A stretch of 34,874 nt of DNA from Crocosphaera sp. (lineage in GTDB: Bacteria; Cyanobacteriota; Cyanobacteriia; Cyanobacteriales; Microcystaceae), in the NCBI RefSeq assembly GCF_030064895.1, contig NZ_JASJEB010000030.1:1-34874 (forward strand), written 5' to 3'. The position numbers were made by a program, and so were the translations under genes. The first letter of the stretch is position 1. Every line of letters starts with the position of its first letter. This document shows, piece by piece, positions 9,447-16,711 of this stretch. Under the pieces are notes generated by a model. That model saw only the letters and a program-made list of their open reading frames with translations. It was not told the DNA's origin and ran no database searches.

Positions 9447-10748
9447 TTATCGTACATTACCACGGGCATTAGTTCCACGAGACTTGGCAATTTCCTTTTC
9501 TAGCTCTTCGTAAGCCTTTTCAAATTGAGGATCACCAAAATCGCCAATTTTATCCCGTTCCTGTTGAAGATCCTTTCTTTCCTGTTCGGTTAATTCCACA
9601 ATAATATCAGGTTCAATCCCCTGTTTATTGATATCTCGACCACTGGGGGTTAAATACTTAGCAATGGTAACAGCAAGTCCGGATGTACCATCTCCTAAGC
9701 GTCGAACGGATTGTACTAAACCCTTACCAAAGGTCTTAGTTCCCACTAAAGTAGCGCGGTTGTTATCCTGTAAAGCACCGGAAAGAATTTCACTGGCACT
9801 AGCGGAACCACCATCTACCATAATCACTAAAGGTTTATCGGTCAAAGCGCGGTTTGTTGCCCGTTGCGCTTCAACTTCACCGTTACGACTTACTGTTGAG
9901 ACGATACGACCTTCATCAAGCCACATCCGAGCAATTTCTACGCTAGAGTAGAGTAGTCCGCCTGGATTAGAGCGTAAGTCAAGAATATAACCGTTAACCT
10001 TAGCTGCTTCAGCCTCACGAATAGCATCGCGCATTTCTTTACTGGCCTGCGCACTAAACTGAGTCAAGCGGATATAACCAACCTTACCTGAAGGAGTTTC
10101 TTCGATACGAGCTTTAACCGGATGGAGTTCGATACGCGCGCGAATGATGGGATAATTAAATTCCTCCTCAGCACGACGGATGGTTAAAGTTACTTTACTG
10201 CCGGGTTTACCACGAATTAGTTTAACCGCGTCTTCCACTTCCATCCCTTCGGTGGTTTTGCCGTTAATTTTGGTAATCACATCTTTAGCAAGAATTCCAG
10301 CTTCAAAAGCGGGGGTATCTTCGATGGGAGCAACCACAGTTAATTCTTTGGTTTCTTCATCCTTAGTAATTTGGATACCTACACCGGTTAACTCTCCGGA
10401 GGTATCGATTTGCATATTTTTGAACTCTTCGGGGTCCATAAAACGGGTGTAGGGATCACCCAGTTGTTCTAACATTTCCCGAATAGCTTTATAAGCCTCT
10501 TCTTTGCTATTATAGGTTTTGGACTTGCCAACGTATTCTTGACGAACTGCACGCCAATCTACTTGATTAAAGGTACCATCAACATAAGTATCATTAATAA
10601 CTTGCCAGACTTCGTCGACTAATCTTTTAGGATTATCTTGAAGAGAAGCAACGCTACGGGGAAGACGCAACCCTGCTCCTGTAACGGCGATAGTGGTTAA
10701 AACGGCAGCAGTTGCACCAAGAACTAACCCTTTTTTGTAATTGACCAT
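9447..10748 (-). CDS. Carboxyl-terminal processing protease (S41 family, Ctp)
   Basis: A 433-residue serine protease with an N-terminal signal or anchor segment (residues 7-28), so it acts in the lumen or periplasm. It has a PDZ domain at about 118-195 (GELTGVGIQI, AGILAKDVITKING) and the S41 catalytic core (GYIRLTQFSA, ILDLRSNPGGLL). The catalytic Ser-Lys pair is visible as S317 in GGSASASE and K342 in GTKTFGKG, exactly 25 residues apart as in E. coli Tsp. Cyanobacteria carry several paralogues: CtpA matures photosystem II D1, while CtpB and CtpC have other roles. I cannot say with confidence which one this is, though the start resembles CtpB/CtpC more than the D1 protease. A strong terminator follows. 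The gene diverges from ftsQ over a 201-bp gap. Confidence 0.93.
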   Translation of the reverse strand: MVNYKKGLVLGATAAVLTTIAVTGAGLRLPRSVASLQDNPKRLVDEVWQVINDTYVDGTFNQVDWRAVRQEYVGKSKTYNSKEEAYKAIREMLEQLGDPYTRFMDPEEFKNMQIDTSGELTGVGIQITKDEETKELTVVAPIEDTPAFEAGILAKDVITKINGKTTEGMEVEDAVKLIRGKPGSKVTLTIRRAEEEFNYPIIRARIELHPVKARIEETPSGKVGYIRLTQFSAQASKEMRDAIREAEAAKVNGYILDLRSNPGGLLYSSVEIARMWLDEGRIVSTVSRNGEVEAQRATNRALTDKPLVIMVDGGSASASEILSGALQDNNRATLVGTKTFGKGLVQSVRRLGDGTSGLAVTIAKYLTPSGRDINKQGIEPDIIVELTEQERKDLQQERDKIGDFGDPQFEKAYEELEKEIAKSRGTNARGNVR

Positions 10749-10949
10749 AAGCTAAGTGTGTGTTTATGAAACTTCTATAACAGGCGATTGCTGACTCTAA
10801 GACAGGAACTTGTCTGAAGTATTTTAACTCAGTATATCTTAGACATCTATTAATTGACTTAAAGTTAATCGTTATTATTGAGTTATTTTCTCATAGAGTA
10901 AGCATTACCCCAATGATAGCATTGTCTTTAGAATAATGAGAGAAATATT

Positions 10950-11750
10950 ATGACAGATAGTAGTCTGATTCCTACTGATTCCCTCAAAAACCAACGTCAA
11001 AACCTACGCAGTCAACGCCGTTTAAAAGCATGGCAAGGAGTTTGGCGATTTCTTTTCCTCTGCGGTATGACTGGAGGTTTAATCTGGAGTGTTAATTTAC
11101 CCCATTGGTTGATTGAAGAAAAATCACAAATTAATATTTTGGGTAATGAACGACTGCATGAAGACCAAATTCATGCCATGCTGGATCTGAGTTATCCTGA
11201 ATTAGTTTGGAAGCTACCGATTCATCAGTTACAGCAAAAACTGGAAAGTCAACCTCCTGTGGAAACTGTCTATCTTACTCGTCAGCTATTACCTGTAGAA
11301 GTTACTGTTATGGTCAAAGAAAGACAACCGGTGGCTGAGGGAACTATGGGAATAAAAACCGGTTTTATCGATGAGGATGGGGTTTGGATTCCTGGAACCT
11401 TCTACGAAGGAGCAAAAGATAAGCCTTCAGTTAACCTAAAAGTGTTGGGTTTGACTCCACAAAGTTTGAGCTATTGGCAAGATATTTATCCTTTAATTAT
11501 CAATTCTCCTGTGAAAATTACGGCACTTGATTGGCGTGATCCCAGTAATTTAGTTTTACACACAGCTTTAGGAAAAGTGCATTGTGGAACCTATGTCAAT
11601 CAGGAGCGATTTGTTGAACAATTACAAGCGTTGGGTAAACTGCGTACATTATCTTCCCAAGTAGACAAAAAACGAATTATTTATCTCGATTTATCTAAAC
11701 CTGATGACCCCTCAGTTCATCTTAAAGAAATTCCCCAGAAATCTGATTAG
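10950..11750 (+). CDS. ftsQ: Cell division protein FtsQ/DivIB (POTRA)
   Basis: A 266-residue bitopic protein with a cytoplasmic basic N-terminus (RSQRRLKAW), one membrane helix (about 33-52), a POTRA domain (58-125; INILGNERLHEDQI, then PVETVYLTRQLLPVEVTVMVKERQPVA), and the FtsQ beta domain with YLDLSKPDDPSVHLKE near the end. FtsQ links early and late divisome proteins at the septum. AGAGA lies shortly before the ATG. In many cyanobacteria ftsQ sits directly before ftsZ; here the next gene is a convergent histidine kinase, so ftsZ must be elsewhere. A possible TAGAAT -10 box at 10929-10934 would give a very short leader, so it is not called. Confidence 0.88.
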   Translation: MTDSSLIPTDSLKNQRQNLRSQRRLKAWQGVWRFLFLCGMTGGLIWSVNLPHWLIEEKSQINILGNERLHEDQIHAMLDLSYPELVWKLPIHQLQQKLESQPPVETVYLTRQLLPVEVTVMVKERQPVAEGTMGIKTGFIDEDGVWIPGTFYEGAKDKPSVNLKVLGLTPQSLSYWQDIYPLIINSPVKITALDWRDPSNLVLHTALGKVHCGTYVNQERFVEQLQALGKLRTLSSQVDKKRIIYLDLSKPDDPSVHLKEIPQKSD

Positions 11751-11841
11751 TTGGGAATTTTCGTAAATATTAGTCAATAATTCATCAATCTATTAATTAT
11801 GTTATTTTCTGGTTTAATTCTAATATCAGAATCAGTAAATT

Positions 11842-13551
11842 TTAGGAACTTTTTACTTTTTTAATCACCGGCATTTGTTCTAGGGGAACGGTAAAGGTAA
11901 CAGTGGAACCGAGTCCTTCTCCCATACTATAAAATTCCACTTGTCCCCCCATAGCTTCCACTAGCTTTTGAGAAATAGCTAAACCTAGTCCCGTCCCTCC
12001 ATAAGCTTTAGTATGGGAACCATCCACTTGCACAAATTTTTCAAAGAGTTGAGCTTGTTTATCCAGAGCAACCCCAATACCCGTATCAGTGACACTGACT
12101 TTGACGAGACCAGGAAATTGCTGATCTTCGTGTTCTATTTTCTTTTTAACTATTTCTGCATTGACTACAATACTACCTTCGTGGGTGAATTTAATGGCGT
12201 TACTGACTAAATTCAGCATCACTTGTAAGAGTCGCTGATAATTACCATAAATCATGATTGGGGTTAAGGTACTGGGTAGTTTACTGCGAAACTCCAGATG
12301 TTTGCGTTGGGCTTGGGGTAAGGTAAAATTATCCACAGCTTGGAATAATTCCACAAGTTCCACTGCACCTAACTCGAGGTCTATTTTGCCTGCTTCGATT
12401 TTAGCAATATCGAGAATATCATTGATAAGATTAAGCAAGTGTAGGGCTGATTTATGGGCTTCTTCGAGGAATTCTTGTTGTTCTTCGGCATCATCAGCCA
12501 TACCGTCTAAAATCAGTTTCAGGAAGCCAATAATGCCATTGAGAGGTGTTCTCAGTTCGTGGGTGGTACTGGCTAAAAAGTCACTTTTGAGACGGGATGC
12601 TTCTTCAGCAGCGAGGGTTGCTTGTTCCAGTTCTTGATAGAGGGTAGCATGGGCGATAGCTGTTCCTACTTGATCAGCTAATTCTTGGATTAGTTCCACT
12701 TCGGCCGGGGACCATGACCGACTGCGATCGCATTGCTGCAAACAGATTAAACCGTTGCGTTTATTTTGATAAAAGGTAGAAACAATTAAATTAGATTGTA
12801 CTTTATGACAATTTTCGAGTAATTCTTCAAAAATTAGGGGTTCTCGTTGGTTTAAGGCTTGTTTCCAGGTGTTATCATCTTCAGGAATCAAACGACTGCC
12901 TAATTCTGAATGAAAATAAGACTGATGGTACTCTGCTTTAACTTCTAAATATGCTTGGTCCGGTCCGATGGCAATCATCAGACAACGACTAACTTGCAAC
13001 GCTTCTCCAAGACTATCTACAGTTTGTTGCCAAATGGTTTCTAAATTAAGGGTACGTCGAATTTTTCTGGCAATTTTGGTCAGGAGTTTTTGATAGGGGT
13101 CAGGATGGGTGGGTAAGGCGGAATTATTAATTAAACTGAGGTCATTATCTTGTAAGCGATGTCCCATTACAATAATGCTGGTTGCTTGTTTGTGTTTGGA
13201 TAAAATAGGACTAATGACTAATTCTAGGGCAAAAGTTTGACCTTTATATTCAAATTGACAATAACATTGTTCGGGGATTTTTCTTTCTAATACCCGTTTA
13301 ATTCTTTCGTAGTAAGCGTCTGGGGAAATTGGTTTTAGGCTTTGTTCTGGAAAAAAACCGATAATATCTTCGGCTTCAATGGTTAGTTCTTCCCCTAAAT
13401 CTCCATAAAATGACAGGTATTTCCCTGATCCGTCTTGAATATATACTAACTCAGCTTCCAATGCTTGCCATAAGGCAGGGTTGGTCATTGCATTTGACGG
13501 GATATCATTGGCACTAGAGGAAGATTTTTGTATTTTTATCAAGGAAGTCAT
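11842..13551 (-). CDS. PAS-GAF sensor histidine kinase
   Basis: A 569-residue soluble kinase. The order is a PAS-like region (about 25-130), a GAF domain (about 170-300), HisKA with the phospho-accepting H331 in TTHELRTPLNGIIGF, and HATPase_c with N box QVMLNLVSNAIKFT, G1 DTGIGV and G2 YGGTGLGLAISQKL. There is no membrane segment, receiver or HPt domain. The PAS part contains LVYIQDGSGKYLSFYG. The GAF lacks an obvious bilin-binding Cys-His motif, so light sensing is not supported. No response-regulator gene is adjacent, so this is an orphan kinase. It converges with ftsQ. The signal and partner are unknown. Confidence 0.9.
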   Translation of the reverse strand: MTSLIKIQKSSSSANDIPSNAMTNPALWQALEAELVYIQDGSGKYLSFYGDLGEELTIEAEDIIGFFPEQSLKPISPDAYYERIKRVLERKIPEQCYCQFEYKGQTFALELVISPILSKHKQATSIIVMGHRLQDNDLSLINNSALPTHPDPYQKLLTKIARKIRRTLNLETIWQQTVDSLGEALQVSRCLMIAIGPDQAYLEVKAEYHQSYFHSELGSRLIPEDDNTWKQALNQREPLIFEELLENCHKVQSNLIVSTFYQNKRNGLICLQQCDRSRSWSPAEVELIQELADQVGTAIAHATLYQELEQATLAAEEASRLKSDFLASTTHELRTPLNGIIGFLKLILDGMADDAEEQQEFLEEAHKSALHLLNLINDILDIAKIEAGKIDLELGAVELVELFQAVDNFTLPQAQRKHLEFRSKLPSTLTPIMIYGNYQRLLQVMLNLVSNAIKFTHEGSIVVNAEIVKKKIEHEDQQFPGLVKVSVTDTGIGVALDKQAQLFEKFVQVDGSHTKAYGGTGLGLAISQKLVEAMGGQVEFYSMGEGLGSTVTFTVPLEQMPVIKKVKSS

Positions 13552-13798
13552 GGGTCATTTTTTAAGATACAAAGGACTGGGCAAGCATGATGTTTCTTTA
13601 TAATCGCCTCATGAGGTTAGTATGCCCCAAAATTTGATAAAACGATCAAACCTTGAAGGTGGGTAATGAGAAAAGATTTCTTGATTAAAGGTTCAATTAT
13701 CTTTTTTTGTCCACCCTAAGCTGTAAGGTTAATTAATGATAACTAACATTGATTATAAACATATTTTTATCAATAACAATTACAATATAAACATCTAT

Positions 13799-14731
13799 TT
13801 ACTTTTCCCTCACTATTATATCCTCTGACCATTTAGCATCTTTTGTAAATATGATATCAATTATTAAATCAGGATAGTTTTGATAAATAACTCTGCTTAT
13901 TTCTTCCCTAATATTATCTAATTCTTGAATTCCTTTTGGGTTATATTCTGCCGGTAATAACCAATAAATACTAACAAATATTGTATTTCCTATTTTAGTG
14001 ATTCTTAACCAATACTTTTCTAGAGGAAAGGGAGAAGCTGTGTTTTCAAATAATTGTGTAATATTTTGTTTTATTTTTCTACTAGGAGAAGCTAGTAATA
14101 ATTGTTTTAAACTTTCAATAATAACTTTAATAGGAACAGGAATAGTAATTAATACAATAATAATAACTAAAGTAGAATCAGCGTAGGGAATAAACCAAGA
14201 TAAAGACGTATTTTTTATAAATATAATTACCGTAAAAGCAATGCCAACGCTCAAGCTAACTAATCCATTAACTAACCAGTTTTTGGCATCTACTTCTATC
14301 ATTATTGAACGGGTTTTTTGGGCTATTTTCTTTTGAATTAAGGCAGTTATTAAACAACCACCAGAAGCAATCAAAGCATAAATGACAGCAATATTAGCAT
14401 TGAGGGTTCTACCACCTTGTAAAATAGCAGTTATAGCAGAGGTTAAAGCAAATAATGATAAGAGAAAAATTAACAGTCCTTTGATAAGATTAACTAAGGG
14501 AATAAAACTCAGATAACCAAAGTTAAAATGTTCGTTTTCTGGTTGTTTCTGTAACCAAGCTACTCCCAATGTTATTAAAGCCATAATAAAGCTAACAACA
14601 TTAAAAAATCCATCTAGCAAAATAGCTTCTGATTGAATAAAAATACCAAAGCTAATGCCTAAAACTGACATAAATAGAGTTACAAAAATGGACAAATTAA
14701 GCCCAATTTTTTCTATTTTTTCTTGATTCAT
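13799..14731 (-). CDS. Cation diffusion facilitator-like transporter
   Basis: A 310-residue membrane protein with six predicted helices (about 12-34, 38-60, 78-100, 110-128, 155-172, 180-205) and a cytoplasmic C-terminal domain, as in CDF/ZnT proteins. HFNFGYLSFIPLVNLIKG matches the CDF loop after TM2. The metal-site positions look altered: TM2 has LLDGFFNVVSFI (D and N spaced as in DxxxD) and TM5 has AKNWLVNGLVSL in place of the usual H/DxxxD. The fold is therefore supported but Zn transport is not. It is a single gene with no metal-responsive regulator nearby. The IS element ends about 100 bp upstream of its start. Confidence 0.75.
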   Translation of the reverse strand: MNQEKIEKIGLNLSIFVTLFMSVLGISFGIFIQSEAILLDGFFNVVSFIMALITLGVAWLQKQPENEHFNFGYLSFIPLVNLIKGLLIFLLSLFALTSAITAILQGGRTLNANIAVIYALIASGGCLITALIQKKIAQKTRSIMIEVDAKNWLVNGLVSLSVGIAFTVIIFIKNTSLSWFIPYADSTLVIIIVLITIPVPIKVIIESLKQLLLASPSRKIKQNITQLFENTASPFPLEKYWLRITKIGNTIFVSIYWLLPAEYNPKGIQELDNIREEISRVIYQNYPDLIIDIIFTKDAKWSEDIIVREK

Positions 14732-14762
14732 TTCTCTAAGATTTCAAAATTTTTACACTGAT

Positions 14763-14795
14763 TGTAACACAAGCAGCATCCTTGTGCTTGTTACA
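14763..14795. other. Imperfect hairpin between the CDF gene and the IS end
   Basis: TGTAACA at 14763-14769 pairs with TGTTACA at 14789-14795. If two bases are bulged, AAGCA/TGCTT can also pair inside. It lies between the IS right end and the CDF start. It could be a transcription stop for tnpB or a target-site feature; no T-run supports a standard terminator. Confidence 0.4.
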
Positions 14796-14830
14796 GCCTA
14801 GAAAACGATGTTACTCTTGATAATAGTTGC

Positions 14831-14990
14831 GTGACGTTCTCCCACCGTTAACCGCTTAGGCGGTATAACGGGGGCTTCTAAAAGAGAGATAATTGTATAT
14901 ACTCAGTTCTAGAAGTTTCCTGCTTCACAGGCTGTCCATCGACGAAGCCTCCACAGGCAGACGGGATGAGACCCACCCCATATATTAAAG
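14831..14990 (-). ncRNA. Presumed omega RNA (reRNA) scaffold of TnpB
   Basis: In IS200/IS605 elements the RNA that guides TnpB covers the 3' end of tnpB and the right end, with the guide copied from DNA just outside the element. Here that would be minus-strand RNA through the right-end hairpin (14846-14872), with a guide taken from the bases below 14831. This is inferred from the family; the 5' limit is arbitrary. Confidence 0.4.
14846..14872. repeat. IS right-end subterminal palindrome
   Basis: CCGTTA-ACCGC, a four-base TTAG loop, then GCGGT-A-TAACGG gives an 11-bp stem with one unpaired base. It lies between the tnpB stop (14878) and the element terminus, the usual place for the TnpA-recognised hairpin. 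Confidence 0.75.
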
Positions 14991-16143
14991 ATGCCTTTTT
15001 AAGAATATTTACTGCGGCGTTTTCATCCCTATCCATTGTCAAATTACATTGAGGACATTCATGTAATCTAACTGATAGTGTTTTCGGGACTTTATTACCA
15101 CAGTTTGAGCAATTTACTGTCGTTCCATGAGGACTCACTTGAACAAACCAAACGCCGCGTTTGACCGCCACTGCTTCTAATTTTGTTAAGAAATTTCCCC
15201 AAGCGACATCTAAAATACTCTTTGCTAGAGGGGTTCTAGCTAAACCTTTGATATTTAAGTCTTCACAAGCAATAAAATCATAATTATTTACCAACCAATG
15301 TGCTGTTTTGTAGTGCCAGTCTTTTCGATATCTAGCAATTTTTTGATGAGTTAAAGCTATTCTTTTTTGTTGCTTTTCATAGTTTTTTGACCCCTTAACT
15401 TTTCTGGCTAATTTACGTTGTTGACGGGCTAAATGATTTTGTCGATTACCATAAATCTTTTTAACCGCAACTGTTTCTCCTTTACTGGTCGTTAAAAACT
15501 CTTTCAATCCCACATCAATTCCCACTGCTGATTTAATATTATCTATAGGTACAATATTAGGAATAGTCTCATCTTCGGCTGTAAGACAGACATAATATCC
15601 ATCAGCTTTTTTGACGATTGTAGCGGTTTTTATCTTAAAACCATCAGGAATCGGGCGATGAACAACTACGGGGATAGCTCCCCATTTCTTTGTCCAGATA
15701 CAATTATTAAAGAATTTAATAACAGCTTTCGGATGATTAACTCTTGAAAAACTAAAAGACCTTAATTGACCAGCTTTTTTAAATCTAGGTCTTCCTCTTC
15801 TTTTACCTTTTTTATCTGGAACTAACCATCTTGTCCAGGCTTTTTCTAATCTTTGAAGATTCATTTGTTGAACTTCGCAGTAGATATTCTTATAGTCAGG
15901 GAAAAGAATTTTTGTCTGTTTTAAATCTGATTGCTGAGTGTAATAATTAACTTTTTCTGTTATTTCTCCTATAGGTTCACTAATTAAATTACATCTATCA
16001 ATGGCACAGCGAGTCCGTCTTAACCAGTCCAAACGCTGACCAAGTGCATAGTTCCAGTGACGACGTAAAAGTTCTAACCACTGGTCTATACACTCTGCTT
16101 GCTTTTGATTAGGCTTGATTCGGTACTCATACGTAAGTATCAT
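14878..16143 (-). CDS. tnpB: TnpB, RNA-guided endonuclease of IS200/IS605
   Basis: A 421-residue protein starting at MILTYEYRIKPNQKQ; an in-frame upstream codon would add 15 residues unlike TnpB, so the start at 16143 is preferred. The N-terminal helical domain runs to about residue 110, followed by KKGKRRGRPRFKK and the OrfB_IS605 core. The RuvC triad is complete: D210 in AVGIDVGLKEF, E294 in IACEDLNIKGL, D373 in DRDENAAVNIL. The zinc ribbon has C345, C348, C363 and C366. Length and motifs suggest an active nuclease that cuts DNA matched by its omega RNA, helping the element persist at its donor site. Its start codon lies 7 bp from the remaining TnpA coding sequence, so the normal divergent promoter region may be lost. 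Confidence 0.93.
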   Translation of the reverse strand: MILTYEYRIKPNQKQAECIDQWLELLRRHWNYALGQRLDWLRRTRCAIDRCNLISEPIGEITEKVNYYTQQSDLKQTKILFPDYKNIYCEVQQMNLQRLEKAWTRWLVPDKKGKRRGRPRFKKAGQLRSFSFSRVNHPKAVIKFFNNCIWTKKWGAIPVVVHRPIPDGFKIKTATIVKKADGYYVCLTAEDETIPNIVPIDNIKSAVGIDVGLKEFLTTSKGETVAVKKIYGNRQNHLARQQRKLARKVKGSKNYEKQQKRIALTHQKIARYRKDWHYKTAHWLVNNYDFIACEDLNIKGLARTPLAKSILDVAWGNFLTKLEAVAVKRGVWFVQVSPHGTTVNCSNCGNKVPKTLSVRLHECPQCNLTMDRDENAAVNILKKASLIYGVGLIPSACGGFVDGQPVKQETSRTEYIQLSLF

Positions 16144-16149
16144 AATACT

Positions 16150-16380
16150 ATGATTGTAGCATTTGTTGAGTTTAATCCTAAAGTTCAACTTAGTAAATTT
16201 ATTGCTAATTTAAAAACTGTTTCTTCCCGTTTAATCAGAAAAGATTTTTCAGATCATTTAACTCAATTTTATGGACAAAAATCTGTATTCTGGACTGGTT
16301 CTTATTTTATTGCTACTTGCGGTGGCGTAAGAATTGAACAACTTAAACAATATGTTGAAAAACAACAATCTCCTGTTTAA
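16150..16380 (+). pseudogene. tnpA: TnpA (Y1 transposase) remnant lacking the HUH motif
   Basis: About 76 residues matching the C-terminal half of IS200-type TnpA: VEFNPKVQLSKFIANLKTVS, SSRLIRKDF, VFWTGSYFIATCGGV, and the nucleophile tyrosine context LKQYVEKQ. Intact TnpA carries a His-x-His pair just before the VEFNP region; here the homology starts right after that point and the upstream bases belong to the tnpB start. The catalytic tyrosine is therefore kept but the metal-binding histidines are gone. It reads open from a TTG at 16099, but that stretch is antisense to tnpB. Confidence 0.85.
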
Positions 16381-16410
16381 AAGGACTCCCTACGGTCGGT
16401 TTATTTGCTG

Positions 16411-16462
16411 GTCGCAATTTCCAGGGACGTTAACATTCGTATAACGGGAGACCCCTTGCGAC
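16411..16462. repeat. IS left-end compound hairpin
   Basis: GTCGCAA (16411-16417) pairs perfectly with TTGCGAC (16456-16462). Inside lie GGGA/CCCC-type pairing and a second stem CGTTA (16428-16432)/TAACG (16442-16446). The position just after the tnpA 3' end fits the left-end recognition structure. Confidence 0.65.
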
Positions 16463-16466
16463 ATTA

Positions 16467-16711
16467 AAGTTGGATATAACATAAATTTAACATCTATTAA
16501 TATTCAACACAGGACGTAAGGTAAATGGGAAAAAGTTCCATTCAGTATTAGCGGCAGCAAGGGTGTGTCTGCAAAGGAGGAAATTACTTGGTTTTTAATA
16601 TTCTAAATATGAGAGTAATAACAGAAATATTCGAGGGAGTCTAAAGTAGGCTGATATAAATCAATGATTTGACCTTATAGCTCTTAGAAATATTTGGGTG
16701 ATATTAATCTG
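16467..16711. other. Intergenic stretch without a supported gene
   Basis: Together with the IS left end this makes a 330-bp gene-free gap (16381-16711). The only notable item is a good AAGGAGG at 16574-16580 followed by a TTG-initiated 18-codon frame, which is not convincing as a gene. No terminator or promoter stands out. Confidence 0.6.

Larger units (their letters stand above)
14831..16466 (-). mobile_element. IS200/IS605-family element, TnpA truncated
   Basis: Contains a full tnpB (minus) and the C-terminal part of a divergent Y1 transposase tnpA (plus). Both subterminal ends can form hairpins, as expected for single-strand transposition. The right end holds CCGTTA..ACCGC/GCGGT..TAACGG at 14846-14872 and is followed outward by GTCAC (minus strand), the likely terminus. 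The left end has a compound hairpin at 16411-16462. Both ends share CGTTAAC and GTATAACGG. The termini are estimated to within a few bases on the right and less precisely on the left. With TnpA headless, movement would need transposase supplied in trans. Confidence 0.8.

Noticed and set aside
11842-13551. Histidine kinase as a phytochrome
   Set aside because: The GAF domain shows no bilin-attachment Cys-His motif and no PHY domain follows.
16099-16149. N-terminal extension of the tnpA remnant from a TTG
   Set aside because: It is antisense to the tnpB start and shows no TnpA similarity.
16588-16644. 18-codon TTG-initiated frame after a good AAGGAGG
   Set aside because: Very short, with no recognisable sequence; probably a relic or chance.
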